A DNA stretch of 64,000 bases from GWE2-42-39 sp963668595 (GCA_963668595.1 OY764876.1:4030001-4094000), one strand, 5' to 3'. Counted from the stretch's first letter, positions 16,495-24,841 are shown. Notes: generated by a model from the sequence alone, not told the origin. Program-made: numbers and translations.

Positions 16495-16794
16495 TCAGCC
16501 TCCGATCAAAACAGTGGGGTCGCCCAATACAATTAAGCCTCCGTGCGCTGTTTTATCGCCTATGCGAGCTGCCGGTTTCCCGCTTATAAAAACGGTGGTT
16601 GATCCGGTGATAATAGAGTCGGGAGGACCGATACAAACAAGCATGTCGCCCACTACTGCTGCAGGCATTTTCCCAATTAAAACAGTTGGTACGCATGGCC
16701 CGGAAATGGGACCTCCTACGTGTGGTACCGGGGGAATTCCAGGTGTTTCCATCGGACAGGTATGTAGGTCTGTAATTCGTGCTGCTGGTGGCAT
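16495..16794 (-). CDS. PAAR-domain spike-tip protein
   Basis: 99 residues, essentially a single PAAR domain: MPPAARITDLHTCPMETPG, VPHVGGPISGPCVPTVLIG, PAAVVGDMLVCIGPPDSI and KPAARIGDKTAHGGLIV. PAAR proteins cap the VgrG or gp5 spike of contractile injection systems and bind zinc through the conserved His and Cys residues. It lies 16 bases downstream of a VgrG-tip-like gene. No sheath, tube, baseplate or ClpV gene is in the window, so the pair is an orphan here and may serve an apparatus encoded elsewhere. Confidence 0.92.
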   Translation of the reverse strand: MPPAARITDLHTCPMETPGIPPVPHVGGPISGPCVPTVLIGKMPAAVVGDMLVCIGPPDSIITGSTTVFISGKPAARIGDKTAHGGLIVLGDPTVLIGG

Positions 16795-16810
16795 AACTGA
16801 AATTTTAAAA

Positions 16811-17113
16811 TTAGTTAATCATTACCATGGCGCCTTTTACAACAGTTTGTCCGGCTGCAGAGAGCTCAGCAGTGGCCGTTCCTTTGGCTTTTAGCGAAGT
16901 TTGGGCATGCAGATCGATGCTTTGTCCTGTCATTTTGATGTTGCCTCCTGCTATAATCTCAATGTTTTTCTCGCTCGAAAAAGAGATTCCTTCGGAGCCA
17001 AGGCGAACCGTGTTTTTGTTTTCGTCAACCAATACCACGGTTTGGTCATTCTCGTCGAATCCAATAGTTAAAACGAGTTTGCCGTTGTAAGAGAGTTCTT
17101 CCAGTTTTATCAT
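16811..17113 (-). CDS. Stand-alone VgrG C-terminal (spike beta-helix) protein
   Basis: 100 residues. From about residue 30 on it has the short repeats of the VgrG/gp5 triple-stranded spike: NTVRLGSEGISFSSEKNIEI, GGNIKMTGQSIDLHAQTSL and a VVKGAMVMIN ending that is typical of the VgrG tip. The large gp27-like base and OB domain of a full VgrG (600 residues or more) are absent. There is a plausible start codon and no sign of a broken upstream frame, so it could be a natural small spike protein rather than a truncation. It pairs with PAAR immediately downstream. Confidence 0.75.
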   Translation of the reverse strand: MIKLEELSYNGKLVLTIGFDENDQTVVLVDENKNTVRLGSEGISFSSEKNIEIIAGGNIKMTGQSIDLHAQTSLKAKGTATAELSAAGQTVVKGAMVMIN

Positions 17114-17379
17114 ATTCGTTTGGTGTTTATTTTTAATGCCAATGCGGCCATCGGGCGTAATGGAACCGAAAATTTAAGGCCGATTAAAAATACAATTTAA
17201 ACAGTAAGGCCGAAAAATATTTTTTTGATCCTTGTCTTCCCGGGGAAACACGATTGCCGATACAAATTTATTTTAGTTCGTTCATAAATTTGGCTTGAAT
17301 AAATATGATCTTTTGTTTGACTTTTCTTAAATTTGAGGGAATAGTAATCCACTGAAAAATACCGAACCCAAATGCATAA
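17114..17379. other. Non-coding, AT-rich stretch upstream of the VgrG-tip gene
   Basis: No convincing gene on either strand. It should contain the promoter of the minus-strand VgrG-tip/PAAR unit, but no perfect TAnnTTTG element was found on that strand. Confidence 0.4.
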
Positions 17380-17561
17380 GAAAAGTTGCCTTATAATAGA
17401 TGTTTAAATAAAGGAATTGATCCGAAAGGTGCTACTCCTGTATTGGATGCAAAGACAAATTTTTTAATAAAGAAATAAAGTCTTTCGGATATACAGCTGT
17501 TACCAATCATGATAAAAAACAGCTACAATGCCAACTTTTAAACTTACAAAAGGAGAGATAA
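17380..17561 (+). pseudogene. Frameshifted gene remnant A
   Basis: Two overlapping open segments in different frames read as one protein if a single base is gained or lost at the six-T run near 17460-17465. The first reads NKGIDPKGATPVLDAKTNF and hits a stop at 17476; the shifted frame continues NKEIKSFGYTAVTNHD and ends at 17561. No start codon is visible in frame at the left edge. I do not recognise the family. The position beside a VgrG-tip/PAAR pair suggests, without proof, a decayed effector or immunity gene. Confidence 0.4.
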
Positions 17562-17628
17562 TATTTAAGAGTTAATAATTCAGACCTTATAAAATATATT
17601 GAGACAAATTTCAAGACAAAATAAAGCT

Positions 17629-17878
17629 ATGATTGAAAATAATGGAATTGTTCACGAGCTATTTGCAATAGCTAAAAACTCAGAATCAGGAAAATCTATT
17701 TTTGTCCTAAACGTTTAAGGATTTTATAAATCAAACAGCAAAAGATGACTTTATAGTGCCAATTCGTGATACAATCTCAATAAATGGGATGCAAATATCC
17801 AGCTTTTTTGAAATTAAAAATGAAGAAGAAGAACCTTCAGAAAGTAAAAGTGGACTAAAGGCGATAATCTGGACCTAA
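17629..17878 (+). pseudogene. Frameshifted gene remnant B
   Basis: An ATG at 17629 opens a frame reading MIENNGIVHELFAIAKNSES that stops at 17716. A second frame starting at 17717 continues as KDFINQTAKDDFIVPIRDTI through an acidic EEEEPSES patch to a stop at 17876. Loss of one base around 17710-17716 would account for the break; restored, the protein would be about 83 residues. No family recognised. Composition is low in G and C like remnant A and the small genes that follow. Confidence 0.4.
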
Positions 17879-17888
17879 ATGATAACAT

Positions 17889-17984
17889 ATGGATGACAAC
17901 AAAATAAAAGCACACTTGAGCAACTTGCGCGTGAACGTTGGGAGCGGTAATAAGTCTAAAGATTCTGATACTACTTTGAATTGA
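17889..17984 (+). CDS. Possible 31-residue peptide or gene start remnant
   Basis: A short frame opening with MDDNKIKAHLSNLRVNVGSG begins 10 bases after remnant B and ends at 17984. It may be a tiny gene, the surviving 5' end of a larger one, or chance. Only its position directly after remnant B and its protein-like start argue for it. Confidence 0.2.
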   Translation: MDDNKIKAHLSNLRVNVGSGNKSKDSDTTLN

Positions 17985-18056
17985 ATATTATTGGGATCAA
18001 CTTCGATTGATACTTTGAGTTTTTAAGATTATATATAAACGATTAATTAATTAAAG

Positions 18057-18407
18057 ATGAAAAAAACTAGATTTATAAGACTGTTTTCTGTAATTGTATT
18101 GTTACTTGGCATTATGATGACTAATTGCAAAGAAGATGAGATTTCTAATACAGGAACACTAAGTGTTTCTTTCGTAAATCATCCATCGGATATTACTGTC
18201 AATATTTATTCAATTGATAATACAAATGTTCCTATTGACTATTTTCAACTTGACAATAGCGGAAAGGCTCAGAGAGATTTAAATATCGGGAATTACTATA
18301 TTAGGGTTACTTCTGCAACGTATTTTTCACCAATTGGATTTCAGATTAAGCCGAATAATACGACAGCTATATTGTGGAACTTTAAAAATGGTTCTCAAAT
18401 CCAATAA
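18057..18407 (+). CDS. Small lipoprotein, probably surface exposed
   Basis: 116 residues with a lipoprotein signal ending at GIMMTNC (Cys near residue 24). The residues after the cysteine, KEDE, match the acidic lipoprotein export signal that sends Bacteroidota lipoproteins to the cell surface. The mature part (GTLSVSFVNHPSDITVNIYS, GNYYIRVTSATYF) looks like a single small beta-sandwich. No family recognised. The gene is AT-rich and belongs to the accessory patch around 17.4-18.9 kb. Confidence 0.6.
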   Translation: MKKTRFIRLFSVIVLLLGIMMTNCKEDEISNTGTLSVSFVNHPSDITVNIYSIDNTNVPIDYFQLDNSGKAQRDLNIGNYYIRVTSATYFSPIGFQIKPNNTTAILWNFKNGSQIQ

Positions 18408-18587
18408 AAATTGCGGTGCTTACGCATGGTTGTAGGGACTTATAATTTAGGTTGCTTACCAGATGAATCAGCATCCATTTAATAAATGATTTGAAATCTT
18501 GCCACGACCAATAGAAAACACCTTGCTTGTATAGATATACACCTGTTTTTGATTTAAATTGCAATCTTTGATGACATTGAAAGAACC

Positions 18588-18812
18588 ATGAAAAAGATTA
18601 GCTTGATTATTTTAGCATTGCTTTGGATTGCAATCTTTGCCATCCTGATAATTGCTCTGACCGACTTAATTCCCAATAATCCATTCAGAGAGTATCGATT
18701 ACTTGTAGGACTTGCATTTATTGTAATATCTAAATTCCTTGGGAAAATATATCGATTGTTGCTTAATGATAAGATACGTTTGTTTGGGCGTGAAAATCGG
18801 TATCCATCTTAA
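18588..18812 (+). CDS. Small two-helix membrane protein, hypothetical
   Basis: 74 residues with two hydrophobic segments, ISLIILALLWIAIFAILIIA and LLVGLAFIVISKFLGKIY, then a basic tail (KIRLFGRENRYPS). No family recognised. It sits 180 bases after the small lipoprotein and its stop codon lies inside the left arm of an inverted repeat (18808-18891). Low GC like its neighbours. Confidence 0.5.
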   Translation: MKKISLIILALLWIAIFAILIIALTDLIPNNPFREYRLLVGLAFIVISKFLGKIYRLLLNDKIRLFGRENRYPS

Positions 18813-18891
18813 TTCTACTTTAACAGATTCAACTAAAATCGAAAAATCAGAAAAAGATATATCCTCCCAAAATCTGTTAAGTAGAATTAAG
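18808..18891. repeat. 21-22 bp near-perfect inverted repeat with a 41-base loop
   Basis: The left arm (18808-18829) starts CTTAATTCTACTT and the right arm (18871-18891) ends GTAGAATTAAG. They are complementary along their whole length except for one extra T in the left arm. The loop is about 41 AT-rich bases. It could be a long stem at the end of the small membrane-protein transcript or the ends of a minute mobile element; no T-run follows the right arm directly. Confidence 0.7.
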
Positions 18892-18977
18892 TATTCCATT
18901 TTATCGCCCGATCCCCTTTTTGTACTTCTGTTTTTGTTAACGAAAGATTGAGTTTTGGGTATCCGCCTCATTCCGAT

Positions 18978-19009
18978 TTGGAAATTCGGAAAATTTGCTG
19001 TTAACTTTA
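18978..19009 (+). promoter_or_regulatory. Predicted promoter of the riboswitch-TonB receptor transcript
   Basis: TTG at 18978-18980 and TAACTTTA at 19002-19009, spaced 21 bases, resemble the -33/-7 pair of Bacteroidota; the last base of the -7 differs from consensus. It places the transcript start just before the riboswitch. Confidence 0.45.
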
Positions 19010-19021
19010 TCCCGAAATTTT

Positions 19022-19106
19022 ACGCAATGGGGTGTCCCGGTGAGAACCGGGGCTGAGATGATACTCAAAGAACCTGATCCGGCTCATACCGGCGTAGGGA
19101 ATAGCG
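19022..19106 (+). ncRNA. TPP riboswitch (THI element)
   Basis: The conserved parts occur in order: a GGGGTG helix strand, GGGGCTGAGAT (the GCUGAGA pyrimidine-sensing bulge), then GAACCTGATC and GGCGTAGGGA, the diphosphate-sensing segment. Spacing matches the thi-box aptamer. It lies in the leader of a TonB receptor gene 54 bases before the ATG. A hairpin TGGTTA/TAACCA (19130-19146) just before the start codon is not followed by a T-run, so control may act on translation. TPP binding should lower receptor production. Confidence 0.95.
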
Positions 19107-19159
19107 AAAAGGATTCTGTCCTGCCTCATTGGTTATTTATTAACCATTAAAATCAAACA

Positions 19160-21592
19160 ATGAAAAAGTTAACGATGCTGCTGGTTTTGCAGTGTTTTGT
19201 TGCACTCGCTTTTGCGCAGTACCCGTTTCGTGGAATCGTGAAAAGCGAAAAGGGAGAGGTATTGGCCGGCGCGGCCATTTTAGTAAAAAACACATTTCAG
19301 GGAACAACTGCCAATTCGAATGGCGAATTTGTATTTAAAAGCCTGAAAGCCGGAAATTATCACCTGGTAATTTCGTTTGTGGGCTACGACAGCAAAGAAG
19401 TGGATGTTACGGTTCCTGCCAGTCTGCCCGTATTGGTTGAACTGCCGGTTTCTGAATTTATGACCGAAGAAGTGCTGGTGGCTGCAACCCGTGCCGGAAA
19501 TAAAATGCCGGTGGCATACAGTACCGTCGCCAAAGACGAAATTACCGACCGCAATATGGGGCAGGATGTGCCGTATTTGCTGAGTTTGAGTCCATCGTTT
19601 GTAATTACTTCGGATGCCGGAGCAGGAGTGGGCTACACCAATTTCCGGATTCGTGGTACCGACAATAAACGCATCAATGTTACGATTAACGGTGTGCCCA
19701 TGAACGATGCCGAATCGCACGGAACCTGGTGGGTGGACGTGCCCGACCTGGCCGGATCAACCGAAAATATCCAGATTCAGCGTGGAGTGGGAACTTCGAC
19801 CAACGGAGCGGCTGCTTTTGGTGGAACCATCAACTTGCAGACAAATAGTTTGAATCGCGATGCGTACGCTGGGTACGAAGGTGCTGGTGGCTCGTTCAAT
19901 ACCTATCGCAATTCGGTGAGTGTTGGTTCGGGACTGATTAACGGTAAATTCACGCTGGATGCACGCTTGTCGAAAGTTTCTTCGGATGGTTTCATCGATC
20001 GCGCTTCGTCGGATCTGAAATCGTTCTTCGTTTCGGCAGCCTGGTATTCTGAAAAATCGATTCTGAAAGCCAATATTTTTTCTGGTTTCGAAGAAACATA
20101 TCAGGCCTGGAATGGGGTTCCTTCGGTTCGTTTGAACAACGATTTGGAAGGAATGAAACGCTACGGCGATCACGAGTTGACTACCGAAAAGCAAACTCAG
20201 GAAATGATTGCTTCCGATTCGCGCAGGTATAACATTTATACGCACGATCACGAAGTGGACCATTATCAGCAGGATTATTTTCAATTGCATTTTTCGCATA
20301 AATTCAACGAATATCTGAACCTGAATGCAGCCCTGCATTATACCTACGGAAGAGGGTATTACGAGAATTTCAAGGAAAATAAAAAATACAGCAAATATTT
20401 GCTGACAGCGCCTGCTGGGCTGAGTAAAACGGATTTGATTACCCGCAAATGGCTGGATAACGATTTTTATGGAGCAGTGCTTGCCGCCAATTATCAGCGC
20501 TCGAACTCTTCGTTTACCTTGGGTGGTTCGTATCATGTGTACGATGGCGACCATTTTGGCCGGGTAATTTGGGTGAAAAATGCTCAGAATTTTTCGCCAA
20601 ACCACGAATGGTATCGCGGAACCGGACTGAAAAAGGATTTCAATGTATATGGGAAATATTCGTACGCGCTGGCCGAAACCCTGAATTTGTATGCCGACCT
20701 GCAATATCGTCGTATCGATTACACGATTGATGGAACTGATACTGATTTGCGTACACTCGATCAGTCGCACGACTTTAATTTTTTCAATCCCAAAGCGGGC
20801 ATTTATTATCAGCCGGATGTGAACCAGGAAGTTTACCTGAGTTTTGCGCGGGCACATCGCGAACCTACCCGCAGCGATTATACCGATGCTGATCCGAATG
20901 GCAAACAGCCGGTGGCTGAAAAAATGAATGATTGGGAAATGGGCTATTCGTTCCGTTCGTCGGTGTTTTCCGCCGGGCTGAACCTGTATTACATGTACTA
21001 TCGAGATCAGTTGATTCAAACTGGCGAGATTAACGATGTGGGGGCTCCGATTACAGTAAATGCCGACAAAAGTTACCGGGCAGGAGTTGAGGTGCAGGCT
21101 GGTGTTAAAATTTGCTCGTCGCTTCGCTGGGATGTGAATGCCACATTCAGCTCGAATAAAATAAAAGATTATACTGAATATGTCGATAACTGGGATACCT
21201 GGGGGCAAGATGCCTCCGAGTTGGGAAAAACGGATATCGCTTTTTCTCCTTCGGTAATTGGCAGCAGTGTGCTGAAATACGATCCAACTGATCGTTTTAG
21301 CGTAAGCCTGATGTCGTCGTATGTTGGGAAACAGTACATCGATAATAGTTCGTCGGACGACCGTAAACTGGATGCCTACTGTGTGAGCAACCTGAAACTG
21401 GATTATACAGTGAAACAGCGTTTTGTAAAAGAGTTGAAATTGCACCTGTTGGTGAATAACCTTTTCAATGCCGAATACGAAAGCAATGCATGGGTGTATT
21501 CGTACAGCTTAGGCGGAGAGCGCTTTAAACAAGATGGATATTTCCCTCAGGCCGGTATTCATTTTATGACCGGGATCAGTTTGAATTTTTAG
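19160..21592 (+). CDS. TonB-dependent outer-membrane receptor, probably for thiamine
   Basis: 810 residues. A signal peptide ends near Gln20. Residues about 22-105 are a carboxypeptidase-regulatory-like beta-sandwich (RGIVKSEKGEVLAGAAILVK), then the plug (VPYLLSLSPSFVITSDAGAG, NFRIRGTDNKRINVTINGVP, RGVGTSTNGAAAFGGTINLQ), then a 22-strand barrel ending in SLNF. It imports a scarce ligand across the outer membrane using TonB energy. Because a TPP riboswitch heads its mRNA, the ligand is inferred to be thiamine or a precursor, as for the riboswitch-controlled thiamine receptor of Bacteroides. No inner-membrane thiamine transporter follows; the next gene is convergent. Confidence 0.93.
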   Translation: MKKLTMLLVLQCFVALAFAQYPFRGIVKSEKGEVLAGAAILVKNTFQGTTANSNGEFVFKSLKAGNYHLVISFVGYDSKEVDVTVPASLPVLVELPVSEFMTEEVLVAATRAGNKMPVAYSTVAKDEITDRNMGQDVPYLLSLSPSFVITSDAGAGVGYTNFRIRGTDNKRINVTINGVPMNDAESHGTWWVDVPDLAGSTENIQIQRGVGTSTNGAAAFGGTINLQTNSLNRDAYAGYEGAGGSFNTYRNSVSVGSGLINGKFTLDARLSKVSSDGFIDRASSDLKSFFVSAAWYSEKSILKANIFSGFEETYQAWNGVPSVRLNNDLEGMKRYGDHELTTEKQTQEMIASDSRRYNIYTHDHEVDHYQQDYFQLHFSHKFNEYLNLNAALHYTYGRGYYENFKENKKYSKYLLTAPAGLSKTDLITRKWLDNDFYGAVLAANYQRSNSSFTLGGSYHVYDGDHFGRVIWVKNAQNFSPNHEWYRGTGLKKDFNVYGKYSYALAETLNLYADLQYRRIDYTIDGTDTDLRTLDQSHDFNFFNPKAGIYYQPDVNQEVYLSFARAHREPTRSDYTDADPNGKQPVAEKMNDWEMGYSFRSSVFSAGLNLYYMYYRDQLIQTGEINDVGAPITVNADKSYRAGVEVQAGVKICSSLRWDVNATFSSNKIKDYTEYVDNWDTWGQDASELGKTDIAFSPSVIGSSVLKYDPTDRFSVSLMSSYVGKQYIDNSSSDDRKLDAYCVSNLKLDYTVKQRFVKELKLHLLVNNLFNAEYESNAWVYSYSLGGERFKQDGYFPQAGIHFMTGISLNF

Positions 21593-21630
21593 GATATTTT
21601 ATTGATGTGGCTGACTAAAAAGATCCTCGG

Positions 21631-21699
21631 TTTTGTCATTCTGAGCATAGCGAAGAATCTCTATTAATGAGATGTTTCGCTTGCGCTCAAAAAGACAAT
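21631..21699. repeat. Imperfect inverted repeat of a type common between Bacteroidota genes
   Basis: The left arm contains GTCATTCTGAGC and AGCGAAGAATCTC; the right arm contains the mismatched complement (GAGATGTTTCGCT, GCTCAAAAAGAC). The arms fold into one long imperfect stem. Similar intergenic elements recur in many Bacteroidota genomes; only one copy was noticed here. Confidence 0.6.
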
Positions 21700-21747
21700 T
21701 GATTTGATTAATTGCTTTTAATACAGCCTCTTCTGTCCTTCAAAATA

Positions 21748-21784
21748 AAAACCCTCAAGGTTACAGAAAGCCTTGAGGGTTTTA
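21748..21784. terminator. Bidirectional terminator between the TonB receptor and pepD
   Basis: AAAACCCTCAAGG (21748-21760) pairs with CCTTGAGGGTTTT (21771-21783); T-runs flank it on both strands. Confidence 0.85.
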
Positions 21785-21806
21785 TTATTTTCTATTTCCG
21801 GCAAAT

Positions 21807-23273
21807 TTATTTCTTCGGAATATTTTTCAGTGTTTCGAGGGTGAAATCCCAGAATTTCTGCACGCTGGCAATATTTACTTTTTCGTCCGGAGAGTGAGGA
21901 AAACGAATGGTTGGTCCAAACGAGATCATGTCCCAGTTCGGGTAAGCACCACCCAGAATACCACATTCCAGCCCGGCGTGAATGGCTTTTATTTCAGGAA
22001 TCTTGCCGTATTTAGCCTGATATACATTTTGCATGGTTTTCAGGATTGGCGATTCCATATTTGGTTTCCATCCGGGGTACGAGCCCGTAAAAGTTACTTT
22101 GGCACCGGCCAGTACAAATGCCGATTCGATGCGTGAAGCCAGTTCTTCTTTGGCTGTGTCCACCGAACTGCGCATCAGACAGCCTGCCTTGATGGTTTTT
22201 GTCTCAGTATCGCTTTTTACAATCGCTAAGTTGGTCGAAGTTTCTACTAGTCCGGCCATACTGTCGCTCATGCGAATTACTCCGTTCGGACAAACCATGA
22301 TGCCGTGAGTGAGGTTAACCTGAGTTTTTTCGTCAATCAGGCTTGCCGGAAGTTCGGCAGAAACCAATTCGATTTTCAGATTGGGTTCGGTAGCTGCCAG
22401 TTCGGCTTTAATTGTTGCTGTAATTTCGGCAACAAAAGCTTTCAGCGCGTCTGCTTTATCAGCAGCAACCGTGAGTACACCAAATGCTTCGCGCGGAATG
22501 GCATTGCGCAGGCTTCCTCCGTTGATTGAAGCCAGGCGAACACCAAATTGTTTGTTTGCACCTTTCAGTATGCGGAAAAATGTTTTGTTGGCATTGCCAC
22601 GTCCCAGAATAATGTCCATGCCCGAGTGACCGCCTTTGAGTCCGGTAACATTCAGGTTGAAAGCAACCGATCCGGCCGGAACGGCTTCTTCGGCATACGA
22701 AAATTCGATGTTGGCATCTTCGCCTCCGGCGCAACCCACATACAATTCGCCTTCGTCTTCCGAGTCGGTATTCAGCAAAATGTCGCCGTGTATTACTCCC
22801 GGTTTCAAGCCTTCGGCTCCGTCCATGCCTGTTTCTTCAGTGGCAGTAAACAGCGCTTCAACAGAGCCATGCTGAATGTCTTTCGATGCCAGAATGCTCA
22901 TGGTTGTTGCTACGCCAATACCGTTGTCGGCACCCAGAGTTGTTCCGTTGGCAGTTACCCATTCGCCGTCAATATATGCTTCAATCGGGTCGTTTACAAA
23001 ATCGTGAACTTTGTCGCTGTTTTTCTGCGGAACCATATCGAGGTGCCCTTGAAAAATAACACCTTTGCGGTCTTCCATGCCCGGAGTGGCCGGTTTGCGG
23101 ATGATAATATTTCCAACTTCATCTTTAATCGTTTCCAGTCCCAGCGATTTGCCGAAATTGAACATGAAATCCTGAATTTTTTCTTCGTGATTGGATGGAC
23201 GCGGGATTTGCGTCAGCTGGTAAAAATTTTCCCAAAGAGCTTTGGGCTCAAGGGTACGTATGTCTTTACTCAT
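21807..23273 (-). CDS. pepD: Aminoacyl-histidine dipeptidase (Xaa-His dipeptidase)
   Basis: 488 residues, the expected length of PepD, an M20-family di-zinc peptidase of the cytoplasm that cleaves dipeptides such as Xaa-His. Signatures: EGKxxGxxLDMVP-like FQGHLDMVPQKNSD, ANGTTLGADNGIGVATTMSI with the bridging aspartate, LFTATEETGMDGAEGL with the catalytic glutamate pair, and a late IKAIHAGLECGILGGAYPN. The short gap to the next gene upstream holds a terminator, so it is a separate transcript. Confidence 0.95.
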   Translation of the reverse strand: MSKDIRTLEPKALWENFYQLTQIPRPSNHEEKIQDFMFNFGKSLGLETIKDEVGNIIIRKPATPGMEDRKGVIFQGHLDMVPQKNSDKVHDFVNDPIEAYIDGEWVTANGTTLGADNGIGVATTMSILASKDIQHGSVEALFTATEETGMDGAEGLKPGVIHGDILLNTDSEDEGELYVGCAGGEDANIEFSYAEEAVPAGSVAFNLNVTGLKGGHSGMDIILGRGNANKTFFRILKGANKQFGVRLASINGGSLRNAIPREAFGVLTVAADKADALKAFVAEITATIKAELAATEPNLKIELVSAELPASLIDEKTQVNLTHGIMVCPNGVIRMSDSMAGLVETSTNLAIVKSDTETKTIKAGCLMRSSVDTAKEELASRIESAFVLAGAKVTFTGSYPGWKPNMESPILKTMQNVYQAKYGKIPEIKAIHAGLECGILGGAYPNWDMISFGPTIRFPHSPDEKVNIASVQKFWDFTLETLKNIPKK

Positions 23274-23330
23274 AATTCTGAAATTTTAATTGTTATCAGT
23301 AATAAGGTTTTTCAGGCAAAAATGTTCTGA

Positions 23331-23370
23331 AAAAAATATCCCGCCCCTGCTTTATTCAGAAGCGGGATGT
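23331..23370 (-). terminator. Terminator of the MFS gene
   Basis: On the minus strand ATCCCGCTTCTG pairs, with a small bulge, with CAGGGGCGGGAT, followed by seven T residues. Confidence 0.75.
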
Positions 23371-23385
23371 ATTGAGAATATTAAT

Positions 23386-24762
23386 TTACTTCTGAATATT
23401 CGGAAGTTCCAAGCCGTATCCTTTTTTGCGGTCTTCGGCTTTAAGCATGAATGCAACAAAAATTGCCAGCAATCCGCACACTGCAAAAATTAACATAGGG
23501 ATGGTGTAATCGTAGTGGCTGAATTCTCCGTTTTCGCCCATTACTCGGCAATATTTTTCAAGAACCAATCCGATAAGTAGCGGAACCAGCATTAGGCCAA
23601 TGTTTTGTACCCAGAAAATCAATGCATATGCAGTTCCAAGTTGTTTTTCAGGAATAATTTTTGGAACCGAAGGCCACATGGCAGAAGGAACTAGCGAGAA
23701 GGTAATTCCCAGGAAAATGATGAGCACAATTGCGACAATATAGTGACTCATAAATGGAATCGCGAATAAAAGATGTACAATAAGTAACATGATTGATCCA
23801 ATAAGCATAATGCTTGCTCCTTTTCCTTTGCGGTCGTAAATATTTCCGAAGAAAGGAGTGAGGATGATTGTTCCGAAAGGTAATAAGCTTGGTATTGCAC
23901 CGGCAAAATCTTCCGAAACACCATATTTGTTAATCATCAGGTCGGTTGCGTAATACAGGAATGGGAAAACTCCGGAATAAAATAAAACGCAAAGCAATGC
24001 GATTAACCAAAATCCTTTGTTCCCAATGATGAAGAAGATGTCTTTGATTTTGAATGCTTCTTCTTCTGAAACTTCGTCAGTAACTCCTTCCGATTTTTCC
24101 AGTTTGCGATCCATGAAAGTGTACCAGATGTAAGCAACAAAACCGGCAACCAGCAAGCCTAATCCAAGCATTACTGGCGCTGAAATATTTGGAATTCCAT
24201 TTGTTCCAAGTGCTTTAGCCAAAGGTAGCGGAGCAGCCAGCGCCAGCGCTGTACCCATACGGGCAGTAGCCATTTCAAGTCCCATTGCCAGCGCCATTTC
24301 TTTTCCTTTAAACCACTTTACAATTACTTTCGAAACGGTAATACCAGCTACTTCGACACCCACTGCAAAAATCGCAAATCCCAATGCTCCGATAGCAATT
24401 TGTGATTTTATTCCAAATATTGTCCCATCGGTTGGGATGATTTGTTCGATTGCAAGATATTGAAGAATGGTTCCTACAATCATGGTTGCACTGGCTCCGA
24501 TGCCGGTAAAGCGAACTCCCATCTTGTCGAGAATGAACCCACCAAGAATCAGCATCAGGAAAAATACATTGAACCATCCGTAGGCACTGTACCACAATCC
24601 AAAGTCGGCACTGTTCCAGTTGAGGTACTCTTCGAGCAGGGGCTTCATCGGGGAAAGTACATAGTTGATGTAGTACCCTGTAAGCATGGTGAACGAAACG
24701 ACTGCCAGCGCAGACCATCTGGCTGTTTTCGAATCGCGCAAAGTAGTTTTTAAATCTTGCAT
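23386..24762 (-). CDS. Major facilitator superfamily transporter
   Basis: 458 residues from the ATG at 24762. The 30-codon upstream extension reads through the leader and is rejected because MQDLKTTLRDSKTARWSALA is a normal cytoplasmic start. Twelve hydrophobic helices, with a central acidic loop (KLEKSEGVTDEVSEEEAFKI) between the halves and FFGNIYDRKGKGASIML as the second-half motif A. Similar proteins in Bacteroidota are annotated only as MFS transporters, often near peptidases; adjacency to pepD hints at peptide or amino-acid substrates, but this is weak. Confidence 0.9.
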   Translation of the reverse strand: MQDLKTTLRDSKTARWSALAVVSFTMLTGYYINYVLSPMKPLLEEYLNWNSADFGLWYSAYGWFNVFFLMLILGGFILDKMGVRFTGIGASATMIVGTILQYLAIEQIIPTDGTIFGIKSQIAIGALGFAIFAVGVEVAGITVSKVIVKWFKGKEMALAMGLEMATARMGTALALAAPLPLAKALGTNGIPNISAPVMLGLGLLVAGFVAYIWYTFMDRKLEKSEGVTDEVSEEEAFKIKDIFFIIGNKGFWLIALLCVLFYSGVFPFLYYATDLMINKYGVSEDFAGAIPSLLPFGTIILTPFFGNIYDRKGKGASIMLIGSIMLLIVHLLFAIPFMSHYIVAIVLIIFLGITFSLVPSAMWPSVPKIIPEKQLGTAYALIFWVQNIGLMLVPLLIGLVLEKYCRVMGENGEFSHYDYTIPMLIFAVCGLLAIFVAFMLKAEDRKKGYGLELPNIQK

Positions 24763-24841
24763 GTGAAAAAAGTTTAATATTGATTTGAAGCTAAAAATAC
24801 AATTTTTTGAAGCGAATAAATCATGCCGCAAGTCATAAAAC

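Noticed and set aside
18382..18564. 60-codon minus-strand frame between two small genes
   Set aside because: No family, overlaps the end of the lipoprotein gene, no promoter or ribosome site seen.
19757..21445. 562-codon open frame on the minus strand
   Set aside because: Lies wholly antisense to the TonB receptor gene in a codon-shadow frame; composition is rich in Ile, Arg, His and Gln with no domain, as expected for a shadow.
22548..23330. 260-codon plus-strand frame over pepD
   Set aside because: Antisense shadow of the dipeptidase gene.
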